Position numbers and translations under genes: made by a program. The notes under the pieces are model-generated. The model was not told the origin of the DNA. It did not search any database and saw nothing but the letters and a program-made list of their open reading frames with translations. From an uncultured Ignavibacteria bacterium (lineage in GTDB: Bacteria; Bacteroidota; Ignavibacteria; SZUA-365), in NCBI GenBank assembly GCA_913061095.1, contig CAJXVM010000005.1, positions 124,001 to 188,000 of the forward strand: a stretch of 64,000 nt of DNA, given 5' to 3'. Positions 9,282 to 17,804 of this stretch are shown piece by piece. The stretch's first letter is position 1. Each line of letters begins with the position of its first letter.

Positions 9282-10484
9282 ATGAAACGAACCCTGATCG
9301 TATTTCTTTTCAGCTTTTCCGTCGTCTCAGCACAGAACGGCGGAACGATCGAATCCCGTTACGGTATCGGGGAGCTGGACCTGATGTCCACCGCCCGCCA
9401 GCGTGCGCTCGGCACCGTCACATCCGCTGTCCCGACCGCATCGGATCTCAGCCTGACGAATCCTGCGAGCTGGACGAGTGTGTCCGAGCTTCGTCTGCAG
9501 GGAGGATTTTCGCTTGAGCATATTGCGGTCTCCCGCAGTGATGCCAGTATCACCAACAGCGCGATCAAGGGCTTCCAGTTCGTCATGCCGATCGAGGAAA
9601 GCTGGCGCCTGCGACTCGGAACCGCGTTGCTGCCGGTTAGTCGCTCCTCTTACAAAACGCTGACTGAAGGCTCGGTTGAGGGGGAACAGTACACGGGCAC
9701 ATACCAGGGGTCCGGCGGCGTTTCCCTCTTTCGTGCCGGACTGGCCATTGAACCGCTTCCGCATGTCAAGGTCGGTGCCGCGTACCAGTATTTCTTCGGC
9801 ACGATTGAACAGGACTGGGAACTGCAGTTTGAAAACGGCCTGTACTTTCCCTCCCGGCAGACGCGTGCAACACGGCACAGCGGCTCGGGTCTTGTGCTGG
9901 GTCTGCTTTACGACGGAATCCGTGATTTCGCCCTGGGTGTTTCGATACAGCCGGCAGCGGAGTTGAGTGCGAGCAGGAATCTGCTTCTGCAGTATTCCAC
10001 TGAAGACTCCATTCTCTCCGGCACAAGCGGCACGCAGGACATGCCGATGCTCCTTCATGTCGGTGCGTCATGGCAGATGACGGAGAAGCTGCTGCTTGCG
10101 GCGGAGTACAGTATGCAGGACTGGACCGACGCTACAGTATTTGACCGGAAACAAAACGTCCTCGGTTCGTCGTATAAAGTAGGAGTGGGCGCCGAATGGT
10201 ATCCCTACAAAGACGAACTCGGTTACCGCACTCTCGGACGCACGGCATTCCGCCTCGGTTTTTACATGAATCAGCCCTATCTATCGGTCAGCGATGAAGC
10301 CACCAGCGAGTATTTCATTACCACGGGCATCGGATTCCCGATTTTCGCATCCAACAGAGGTGACATCGCACTGGAATACGGCTGGCGTGGTGCCGAAAGC
10401 GATCTGCTCGGCAGTCAGAGCATCATCCGCGCGACATTCAGCATCAGTGTCGGAGAGTCCTGGTTCGTCAGAAAGCGCGATTAA
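9282..10484 (+). CDS. Outer-membrane beta-barrel protein (OmpP1/FadL or PorV-like)
   Basis: A 400-residue outer-membrane protein. The signal peptide covers about residues 1-17 (ending VVSAQ). The conserved FCB segment near residues 22-60 reads ESRYGIGEL and then ARQRALG with TNPASW, as in PorV and FadL-type barrels. The rest is alternating short strands with aromatic girdle residues, ending with the aromatic-rich ISVGESWF close to the C-terminus. It may transport a hydrophobic ligand or act as a scaffold, but the substrate cannot be read from sequence. It is 5 bases downstream of the lipoprotein gene and 30 bases upstream of the TPR gene, so the three are probably one transcript. Confidence 0.75.
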   Translation: MKRTLIVFLFSFSVVSAQNGGTIESRYGIGELDLMSTARQRALGTVTSAVPTASDLSLTNPASWTSVSELRLQGGFSLEHIAVSRSDASITNSAIKGFQFVMPIEESWRLRLGTALLPVSRSSYKTLTEGSVEGEQYTGTYQGSGGVSLFRAGLAIEPLPHVKVGAAYQYFFGTIEQDWELQFENGLYFPSRQTRATRHSGSGLVLGLLYDGIRDFALGVSIQPAAELSASRNLLLQYSTEDSILSGTSGTQDMPMLLHVGASWQMTEKLLLAAEYSMQDWTDATVFDRKQNVLGSSYKVGVGAEWYPYKDELGYRTLGRTAFRLGFYMNQPYLSVSDEATSEYFITTGIGFPIFASNRGDIALEYGWRGAESDLLGSQSIIRATFSISVGESWFVRKRD

Positions 10485-10514
10485 CAGTCATTCGATTTCG
10501 ATCCGGAGGCAACA

Positions 10515-11804
10515 ATGAACAAGATCATGAAACGCAGCTTCATGCTCGCCGTTCTCCTCCTCCTCGTGGCGCAGCCCTACGGCGCGCTGGCACAGGAGGG
10601 AGATGACGGCAGCGGAGAAGACACAGAGCGGCTCCTCCGCCGCAACTGGAGTCTTTTCCTTGAGTATTTCAAAACCAACGATTTCAAGGCCGCCAAGAAG
10701 GCCGGCTGGAAAATCATCACCCTGAATCCCGCACGCTTCAAGACCTTTCACACAAAGATGATCGCCCTGTATGATTCGCTCGCGACGAAGGCGGAGACCA
10801 CCGAGGAGCGTGCGGCATATGCCGATACGATCATGACGCTGATCGACAACGGCATCGGGGCCTTCCCCGATCGCACGCAGGAGTTCGAGCTGATCCGCGG
10901 CTACCAGATCGAGCGCCAGTACGTCGGTCGTGACAGGGATGCCATCGAGGCGTATGAGACAGGTATCAACAGCGATTACGCCAATGCCGACATGTACTAC
11001 CTGCAGCGGCTGGCGGTGCTGTACTCCAACGATCCCGAGACAAAGCCCCAGGCTATCAAGGTGCTGCAGGCCATTCTTCTGCGTGATCCCAATGATCCCA
11101 CCGCACAGGCACTGATGAAAAACCTCATCAGCGATCCCGCCGAATACGTGGGCATTCTCCGTGACGCGTATTACGCAGACACCGGCAACCGCCAGAAGCT
11201 CTACGAGCTGGCCAACGGTTTTTACGAGATGACACAGAATTATGACAGCGCCGCGGTGTATTTCGACAAGCTCACAACACTCGATCCCTCTGTCAAGAAC
11301 TACTGGGAGCGTCTCGGTGCCTCTCTCCTGTACATCGGCGACTACGCCAAGGCGGTCGAGGCCTATAAAAAGATTACCGAGCTCGATCCCGAGTCGAAGG
11401 AGGCATGGCTCAATCTCGCACGATCGGTTCTGCAGGAAGGCGACTATCCTGACGCACGCAAGTACGCCGAAAAAGCAACAGAGCTCGATCCGGAATGGGG
11501 TGCGCCTCACATGGTGATCGCCAATGCATACGAGGGTGCCGTGCAGCGCTGCGTGGAACGCAGCCGCGGCGGCTGGGAAAACATGAAGGTCATCGACAAG
11601 ATGGTGTACCTGCTCGCACAGAGCGTGTACGCCCGCGCGGCGCGCGATCCGCAGTACGAAGCACAGGCGCGTCAGCGCTCCGGCGCGCTCAGCACGCTCG
11701 TGCCCACAGCGGAAGATCTCTTTGTGAACAAGATCCCGCGCGGACAGCCGTATATGATCAACAAGGACTGCTACGGCTGGATCGGCCGCAGCGTGACTCC
11801 GTAA
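10515..11804 (+). CDS. Periplasmic TPR-repeat protein
   Basis: A 429-residue exported protein with a signal peptide (about 1-25, ending GALAQ) and at least five TPR-like helical pairs. The clearest are around 245-345: YDSAAVYFDKLTTLDPS, DYAKAVEAYKKITELDPE and DYPDARKYAEKATELDPE. TPR proteins of this type hold protein complexes together. Its position after an outer-membrane barrel suggests the periplasm or the inner face of the outer membrane. A good GGAGGC ribosome binding site precedes the ATG. It is followed 36 bases later by rpiB. Confidence 0.85.
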   Translation: MNKIMKRSFMLAVLLLLVAQPYGALAQEGDDGSGEDTERLLRRNWSLFLEYFKTNDFKAAKKAGWKIITLNPARFKTFHTKMIALYDSLATKAETTEERAAYADTIMTLIDNGIGAFPDRTQEFELIRGYQIERQYVGRDRDAIEAYETGINSDYANADMYYLQRLAVLYSNDPETKPQAIKVLQAILLRDPNDPTAQALMKNLISDPAEYVGILRDAYYADTGNRQKLYELANGFYEMTQNYDSAAVYFDKLTTLDPSVKNYWERLGASLLYIGDYAKAVEAYKKITELDPESKEAWLNLARSVLQEGDYPDARKYAEKATELDPEWGAPHMVIANAYEGAVQRCVERSRGGWENMKVIDKMVYLLAQSVYARAARDPQYEAQARQRSGALSTLVPTAEDLFVNKIPRGQPYMINKDCYGWIGRSVTP

Positions 11805-11840
11805 CACACGATCGACAGGAATACGGATACAGGATCAATC

Positions 11841-12269
11841 ATGATCGCACTCGCATCGGATCACGGCGGATTTGAGTTCAAAGAGCGGACGAAAGCCCTG
11901 CTGGACTCGCTCAGCCTGGCGTGGAAGGATTTCGGCACGGACTCCGACGAAAGCGTCGACTATCCCGATTACGCGCACGCGGCGGCCGAGGCCATCCTCC
12001 GCGGGGAGTGTGATCGCGGTATTTTCATCTGCGGCACCGGCATCGGTATCAGCCTCGCCGCCAACCGTCACGCCGGTATCCGTGCCGCGGCATGCCAGAT
12101 CCCCGAAGCCGCTCGCATGTCGCGCCTCCACAACGATGCCAATGTGCTCGCACTCGGACAGCGTCTGATCGACTGGGAGACGGCCGAAGGCATGATACGC
12201 ATCTGGCTCGACACGCCCTTCGAGGGCGGGCGCCACGAACGGCGCATCAGAAAAATCGAAATCGAATGA
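11841..12269 (+). CDS. rpiB: Ribose-5-phosphate isomerase B
   Basis: A 142-residue RpiB/LacAB-family isomerase, interconverting ribose 5-phosphate and ribulose 5-phosphate in the cytoplasm. Visible motifs are ASDHGGFEFK (residues 4-13), the active-site Cys in IFICGTGIGIS (about 61-71) and AANRHAGIRAA with the phosphate-binding residues. Length is typical. It is the last gene of the 8.1-12.3 kb operon. Its stop codon overlaps the start of the terminator stem, so termination begins immediately after translation ends. Confidence 0.95.
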   Translation: MIALASDHGGFEFKERTKALLDSLSLAWKDFGTDSDESVDYPDYAHAAAEAILRGECDRGIFICGTGIGISLAANRHAGIRAAACQIPEAARMSRLHNDANVLALGQRLIDWETAEGMIRIWLDTPFEGGRHERRIRKIEIE

Positions 12270-12306
12270 AACGAAAACGTCCCGCCTCGGCGGGACGTTT
12301 TCGTTT
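12269..12306 (+). terminator. Strong terminator after rpiB
   Basis: A near-perfect inverted repeat of 17-18 bp per arm (12269-12286 and 12289-12306), GC-rich in the middle with A-rich and T-rich ends. It can work in both directions and so may also stop transcripts of the convergent Yip1-like gene. Confidence 0.9.
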
Positions 12307-12401
12307 CTGCTGTGTAATGCGAAGCTGTGAGATTTCACCCTGAGACAGTCAACCATATGGCGATTGAGTGCAATCTCTGCCGAAAGCTGTTGCTGGCCGA
12401 G

Positions 12402-13253
12402 CTACATGCCCATTCCCGTCGAAAGGGTGAGCAGGGTGAAAATGATATAGAGACTGAACGCCGCGATGAGTCCCTTCGCGCGGGAAATACTGCCCACCTT
12501 TTCAAGCCCGATGCCGAGCACCCAGGTCGCCCAGATCGCGATGGGATTGAGCAGCATCATCACTTTCACCATGAAGCTCATGTCGGCAATATTGACGTCC
12601 ATGAACAGTACGGGACTCAGATTGGCGAAAGGCTTTCCCGTCACGTAGGTAAGCAGCAGGGAGACCAGCTGATCGATGATGTTTATGAAACCGACGAGTC
12701 CGAGGGCAGAAAGCACCAGAGAATATGTGGCGTCGCCGCGCATGATGAATCTGACCATCAGCCAGTAAAGCAGCGCGATGATAAAGAAAAAGATGAAGTA
12801 ACCGATGGCACCGGTCACCGCGCCGATAACAGGGAAGAAGCCCTTCATGCCTTCCATCTGCTGGCGGGCCTGGTCAGCCTGCTCTTGCGTCATGTCACCG
12901 CTTTCGACCTGTTTCTGAAACTGGCTCTGCTGCGCCTGCTGAATCTGCGCGGCGAATTCCGGATTGGAAAAGCGCGCGAGCGTTCCGACGGCGATGACGA
13001 TCATGAGGAGGAGAACGGGAACCAGCCAGTCCGACACCCGCGGTCCCGCGGCGCGCACGTTCTCAAACGTCGGTGATGGTTCGGTCAGCACGCCGATGAA
13101 TTTGTCGGTCAGCGAAAGAGGTTCTTCAGGCGGGGGCGCCTCGGCAATCATACCGGACTCAGCTGCAGATTCGGGGACGGATGACGTCGCGGAATCCGAT
13201 ACAGGCTCATCCTCGTTGTTCCGTGTATCCTTCTGTTCTGAAGCATCACTCAT
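12402..13253 (-). CDS. Yip1-family membrane protein
   Basis: A 283-residue membrane protein. The N-terminal ~65 residues are soluble and acidic (rich in E, S, P). A first helix near 95-113 is followed by a Q/M-rich amphipathic segment (QIQQAQQSQFQKQ and onward to 155), and then by four or five further TM helices to the C-terminus. This layout, with a polar loop inside the bundle, is typical of the Yip1-domain proteins often found in FCB genomes. Their bacterial function is unknown. It has its own promoter at 13303-13333 and is divergent from the 1016-residue secreted protein. Confidence 0.75.
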   Translation of the reverse strand: MSDASEQKDTRNNEDEPVSDSATSSVPESAAESGMIAEAPPPEEPLSLTDKFIGVLTEPSPTFENVRAAGPRVSDWLVPVLLLMIVIAVGTLARFSNPEFAAQIQQAQQSQFQKQVESGDMTQEQADQARQQMEGMKGFFPVIGAVTGAIGYFIFFFIIALLYWLMVRFIMRGDATYSLVLSALGLVGFINIIDQLVSLLLTYVTGKPFANLSPVLFMDVNIADMSFMVKVMMLLNPIAIWATWVLGIGLEKVGSISRAKGLIAAFSLYIIFTLLTLSTGMGM

Positions 13254-13302
13254 CGAACTGTCCTTGAACTATGAAGAAATGTGAATTTATGATGAATCGG
13301 AG

Positions 13303-13333
13303 GAAATGTACGCTTTGCATGTGACGGAGGCAA
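13303..13333 (-). promoter_or_regulatory. Promoter, Yip1-like gene
   Basis: Reading the minus strand: TTGCCT (13333-13328), a 17-bp spacer, TACATTTC (13310-13303). Leader of about 44 bases to the start at 13253. Confidence 0.6.
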
Positions 13334-13479
13334 TCAGCATGCTTCGTTCTTTTCTATTCGGAACTGGGTTAAAAAAGTTGCGTCTCAGGATACATGGAAA
13401 CAGGGGCCGTACTGCGGGTGTCGATATTGTGCGCCAGATTGCGCTATATTCCCGTATGTCTGAAAAGTGAAGGTGTACG

Positions 13480-16400
13480 ATGAAGCTGTTCTCATCCTTT
13501 TTCCTGATACTTCTGCTTGCTGCGCTGCCACTCCACGCGCAGTGGCAATGGTTGAATCCACTTCCCGAGGGAAATGAATTTTTCTCCGCGACCGAGACCC
13601 CCGACGGGACACTCTGGGTGATCGGAGGGAACGGTGCCCTGTTGCGCAGCACAGACGGGGGAATGACCTGGTCCTCCCGCGATAATATTCTGCGCACGAC
13701 GCCGTTTCTCGGACTCAGCATCGAATTCGTCGATCAGCTGACAGGCGTGATCGCCATGAACAACGGGCTTCTGCTGCGCACGACGGACGGCGGACAGTTC
13801 TGGGAGCTGCAGCCGCGGAGCGGACTGCAGATGCAGAAGGTACGCCAGGCTCCCGATGGTTCGCTCTGGGGCATCGGCAGTCTCGGAGTGATCGCGCGCA
13901 GCACGGATGGCGGAGAATCCTGGACGCGCTTCAGTACCGGAATTACAACCGTTGTATACGATATTGCCTTCCCCGACGCTTCCACCGTCGTAGCGGTCTG
14001 CGGCGGCGGAAAAGTACTGCGGAGCGAAGACGCAGGACAGACATGGACCGAACACGGCACACCGCTCGCGACCGACGTCCTGTCGGTGAGCTTCTCCTCG
14101 GCGACCAACGGACTCGCCATCCAGGAGCCGAAATACCTGCTTCGGACGACGGACGGCGGTGAGTCCTGGAGCGATACATCCTTCACCGTTAACGAGCTGC
14201 TTCAGGTGCAGTTCGTCGACGATCAGCATGGCTGGCTCGTCACCAACAGTCCGGGTTCGGTGTTCAAGACCGAGGACGGTGGCGTGAGCTGGCAGTTCGT
14301 CTCCGTCGAGCAGCCGCGGCGCTACACGTTTTATGCCGTGTACCCGATGGACCGCGACCGCGTGCTGCTCATGGGCACCGGCGGGGCGCTGTTTCTGACC
14401 ACCAACGGCGGCACGAGCTGGGAGCAGAAAGGAAGCGCCTTCACGCGCATGCACCTGCACGGCGTGACGGCACTGTCGGACAGCAGCGCCTGGGTATTCG
14501 GCGAAGGCAGCGCGTTTTATACCGGGGACCGCGGGCAGACCTGGCAGGGCAGCGACACGATCAGTATTCGCGGCTTCCGGTCGGGGTATGCGCTGTCGGA
14601 AACACGGCTGATCGGGACCGGAACGCAGGGGCAGGTCATGCTCTCCACCGATGCAGGTCAGAACTGGAGCACGCAGGTGCTCAGTGCCGCAGGACAGATT
14701 GAGGAAGTCGTCTTTGTCGATGCGATGAACGGTTGGCTCGCCGGCGCGCATGGCACGGTGGCGCGAACGTCGGACGCGGGAGCGACCTGGATCGAACTTG
14801 AACCCGGCGTCACGCATGATTTCAATTCCGTCTCCGCCGTGTCGGCCAGCGAGGCGTGGATCGCCGGTAACGGCGGCTACATCTTCCACACCTCCGACGG
14901 TGGACAGACCTGGAATGAACAGACCACGCCTATCGCGACAAACCTGCAGGCAATTGAATTTCTCAACAGCAATGACGGTTGGGCCGGCGGACAGCTGCAC
15001 CTTCTTCGCACCGGCGACGGCGGGGCGACATGGACGGAAGTGCCGGGACTGGCGGGGCTCGACGTCATCTACGACATCACCTTCACTGACGACCAGCACG
15101 GTTTCTTCATGCTGAGCCGGTCGGTGGCACGGACAAGCGACGGTGGCACGAGCTTCTACCGCACCGACTACTCCACGCCGGGACTGCAGGACATCGATGC
15201 GCTCTCGAGCGGAACGCTCTGGATGGTGGGGCGTTTCGGAGCCGCCCTGCGCTACACTCCTGCTGCCGCGATTGTCGTACAGCCAGATTTTCTGGATTTC
15301 GGTGACGTCTCCGTCAGCAAACAGACCGAGCGCTCGTTCACGGTCATCAACCGCGGCGAGATCGATCTCGAATTCAATAATGTCGCCACGGTCGGCGACG
15401 GTTTTCTCTTCGCACAGGGTGACCTCTCCACGCTTTCGCCCGGGGATTCGCGTAAAATCTCCATCGCATTCGCGCCAATGGACACGGGACGGGTCTTTGG
15501 CACGGCGACCGTCTACTCCAACGCCGCACTGGGCATCCCGTTCGTAGACCTTGTCGGCCGCGGTGTGCCGAAGGGCACATCCGCATTCACGCATCAGCCC
15601 GACACGCTGGATTTCGGCACGCTGCTGCTCGGCGAATACCGGTCACTGTATGTCCGCCTGCAGAACCGCAGCACGGAACCGCTGCTCATCACGCGCGAAG
15701 TGATCACGGGCGGCGACTCCACCATGTTCCAGGTCACCACCGAGTCGGCATTCTTCTTCGCTTCTGGCAAGGTCGATTCCGTGCAGGTGACATTCGCCCC
15801 GATTCGTCCGGGCAGTTTCGTTTCATCCCTGCTCGTGGAATCCAACGATCCCGTCGAACCCATGTACATGGTGCCGGTGCGGGGACGGGGCATTACGCCC
15901 ACGGTGGCAACGGGGAGTGATATTCTGGAATTCGGATGGGTTCTCATCGGCGACGACAGAACGCGCGACCTTGTTGTGAAAAACGTCGGCAGTGCGCCCC
16001 TGAACATCACCTCGATGATGCCCGGCGGACAGGATGCAGCGTCGTTCAGTTTCACCGACCCCTCGCCGGTGACCATCGACCCAGCCGATTCCATCCTTGT
16101 GCCGGTCACGTTTACACCGGCGACGCTCGGTGAGAAAACCGCGGAAATCGTAATCGCTTCCGATGACCTGCGCAATCCGACCTATCCGGCGCAGCTCCGC
16201 GGCAATCCCACCACCACGGGCACCGATGACCTCCCGCTTGCAGAGCAGCCACGGCTCATGCAGAACTATCCCAATCCTGTCACCGCCGGCGTCGGAAGCA
16301 CGGCGTGGCGTATTGTTCTGCCCCGGCGCATGGACGCCGTCCTGACTCTCTACGACGCGCTCGGCAGGGTGGCCGCCGTGCTGCTTGACCGCCGGCTCCC

Positions 16401-16530
16401 TGCTGGCACACATGATCTGCGCGCCGATCTCTCCGCTTTCCGCAGCGGCATCTACCACGTCGTGCTCCGTGCAACCGGCGATGACGGTGTGGCGGTATCC
16501 AGGCAGAAGCGCTTGGTTATCACACGGTGA
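13480..16530 (+). CDS. Secreted Asp-box propeller protein with HYDIN-like domains and T9SS tail
   Basis: A 1016-residue exported protein with a signal peptide (about 1-20, ending LHAQ). Residues about 25-585 hold a dozen or more Asp-box/BNR repeats of the type RSTDGG-x-x-W, as in Ycf48-like and sialidase-like beta-propellers. Three choice-of-anchor-D (ASPM/SPD-2/Hydin) Ig-like domains follow between about 595 and 900, each starting LDFG or LEFGW. The C-terminus has QNYPNPV and a final LSAFRSGIYHVVLR-type strand: a type A Por (T9SS) sorting domain. It is therefore likely exported by T9SS and attached to the surface. No catalytic residues are evident. It ends 4 bases before menF, which is an odd neighbour for a surface protein. 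Confidence 0.88.
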   Translation: MKLFSSFFLILLLAALPLHAQWQWLNPLPEGNEFFSATETPDGTLWVIGGNGALLRSTDGGMTWSSRDNILRTTPFLGLSIEFVDQLTGVIAMNNGLLLRTTDGGQFWELQPRSGLQMQKVRQAPDGSLWGIGSLGVIARSTDGGESWTRFSTGITTVVYDIAFPDASTVVAVCGGGKVLRSEDAGQTWTEHGTPLATDVLSVSFSSATNGLAIQEPKYLLRTTDGGESWSDTSFTVNELLQVQFVDDQHGWLVTNSPGSVFKTEDGGVSWQFVSVEQPRRYTFYAVYPMDRDRVLLMGTGGALFLTTNGGTSWEQKGSAFTRMHLHGVTALSDSSAWVFGEGSAFYTGDRGQTWQGSDTISIRGFRSGYALSETRLIGTGTQGQVMLSTDAGQNWSTQVLSAAGQIEEVVFVDAMNGWLAGAHGTVARTSDAGATWIELEPGVTHDFNSVSAVSASEAWIAGNGGYIFHTSDGGQTWNEQTTPIATNLQAIEFLNSNDGWAGGQLHLLRTGDGGATWTEVPGLAGLDVIYDITFTDDQHGFFMLSRSVARTSDGGTSFYRTDYSTPGLQDIDALSSGTLWMVGRFGAALRYTPAAAIVVQPDFLDFGDVSVSKQTERSFTVINRGEIDLEFNNVATVGDGFLFAQGDLSTLSPGDSRKISIAFAPMDTGRVFGTATVYSNAALGIPFVDLVGRGVPKGTSAFTHQPDTLDFGTLLLGEYRSLYVRLQNRSTEPLLITREVITGGDSTMFQVTTESAFFFASGKVDSVQVTFAPIRPGSFVSSLLVESNDPVEPMYMVPVRGRGITPTVATGSDILEFGWVLIGDDRTRDLVVKNVGSAPLNITSMMPGGQDAASFSFTDPSPVTIDPADSILVPVTFTPATLGEKTAEIVIASDDLRNPTYPAQLRGNPTTTGTDDLPLAEQPRLMQNYPNPVTAGVGSTAWRIVLPRRMDAVLTLYDALGRVAAVLLDRRLPAGTHDLRADLSAFRSGIYHVVLRATGDDGVAVSRQKRLVITR

Positions 16531-16534
16531 GACA

Positions 16535-17737
16535 ATGAAAGATTCCACCGCAATCTATACTGCCTTTCTGCGGCAGCATCCGCCGCCATATCTTTTCTGG
16601 CGTTCTCCTGAAGGAGAAGTCTGGATCACGGCGGGACAGCAGGCGCCGATGCAGCCTCCCTCGTCGCCGGCGTGGCGTGACTGGCTGCACCGCCATGCCG
16701 CCGATGCGTGTTCTCTGCACCGTGGGATGCCGACGTTCTTCATCTTTGGTTTCGATCCCGCGCAGCCTGCCGCCGGTATCTGGAATGGGTTTCCATCGGC
16801 TGCGCTCGTATGTCCATCGGCGGCCTATCACAGGATCGGCGACAGCGAGGAATTCCTCGGCGTTGATGGGGAGGATTTCCCGCATGAGGAAGATGCAGGC
16901 AGCGGCGGCGGCGCCTTTACGGAACAGGGACGGATCACAATACGCGAGTGGGACGAAGAGCGCTATCGCAGTGCCGTCAGCGAAGCACTCTCGCTGCTTC
17001 GATCCGGGACGCTGCAGAAAATCGTTCTTGCGCGCAGCATCCGAATTGTGCTTTCCGCGCCGTTCGACGTTCGTCGCGCTCTGCGATCGATGCAATCGCA
17101 GCCGCATGCGTTTTCGCTGTGCTACAGTCCAGACGGCAGCAGGTTTTTCCTCAGTGCGACGCCTGAGCGTCTCGGCAGTGTGCGTGACGGTGCGTTCACG
17201 ACGATGGCGCTCGCCGGCACGCTGCCACGTGATACCGGTACCGGCAGCGACCCCGACATGCTTCTGGCCGATGCCAAGGAACGCGCGGAGCATGCGTACG
17301 TCGTGGAAATGATTCAGGAGGGAATCGCCGACTACTGCTCGCAGCTTTCTGTCGACGACGTGCGCCTCCTCGACCTTCCGCATGTGACGCATATTCTCAC
17401 GCGCATTCAGGGAGTGCTTTCCGACGGATACGGACTCAACGACATGATCGCCGCCCTCCATCCCACACCGGCTGTGGCGGGTACGCCGCGTGAGCATGCA
17501 TGCAGACAGATTGCAGCGATCGAACAGTTCCCGCGGGGATTGTACGCCGGGTGTGTCGGCTGGATGAACGCCGCCGGGAACGGCGACGCCGCTGTTGCCA
17601 TCCGCAGCGCCGTCGTGTCGGGCCAGGAAGCCGATGCCTTCGCGGGAGCAGGCATCGTGCGGGAAAGTGATCCTGCCGAGGAGGAGCGCGAGACGCGTGC
17701 CAAACTGCAGACGGTGCTCGACATCCTCGGAGCGTGA
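16535..17737 (+). CDS. menF: Isochorismate synthase
   Basis: A 400-residue chorismate-binding enzyme that converts chorismate to isochorismate, the first committed step of menaquinone synthesis. The start at 16535 lies 4 bases after the preceding stop. Family motifs in the C-terminal half are LQKIVLARS, FLSATPERL, the Ala-Gly-Thr stretch MALAGTLPRDTG, the metal-site region HPTPAVAGTPRE and GLYAGCVGWM, then the late EEERETRAKLQT helix. The N-terminal ~130 residues are divergent, as usual in MenF/EntC. It is followed by the menDH fusion after 67 bases. Confidence 0.93.
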   Translation: MKDSTAIYTAFLRQHPPPYLFWRSPEGEVWITAGQQAPMQPPSSPAWRDWLHRHAADACSLHRGMPTFFIFGFDPAQPAAGIWNGFPSAALVCPSAAYHRIGDSEEFLGVDGEDFPHEEDAGSGGGAFTEQGRITIREWDEERYRSAVSEALSLLRSGTLQKIVLARSIRIVLSAPFDVRRALRSMQSQPHAFSLCYSPDGSRFFLSATPERLGSVRDGAFTTMALAGTLPRDTGTGSDPDMLLADAKERAEHAYVVEMIQEGIADYCSQLSVDDVRLLDLPHVTHILTRIQGVLSDGYGLNDMIAALHPTPAVAGTPREHACRQIAAIEQFPRGLYAGCVGWMNAAGNGDAAVAIRSAVVSGQEADAFAGAGIVRESDPAEEERETRAKLQTVLDILGA

Positions 17738-17804
17738 ATGTGCGACGCAGGCTGCAATTGCGTATCTTCCGTTTTTCGCAATCCCCGGACTATCGATCAG
17801 CTCC

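Noticed and set aside
13427-13450. TTGTGC / TATATT as a promoter for the 1016-residue protein
   Set aside because: The spacing is only 12 bases, well below the 16-18 seen elsewhere in the window.
13492-15594. 700-codon open frame antisense to the Asp-box protein
   Set aside because: Mirrors the regular repeat codons of the real gene; no start signal or domain.
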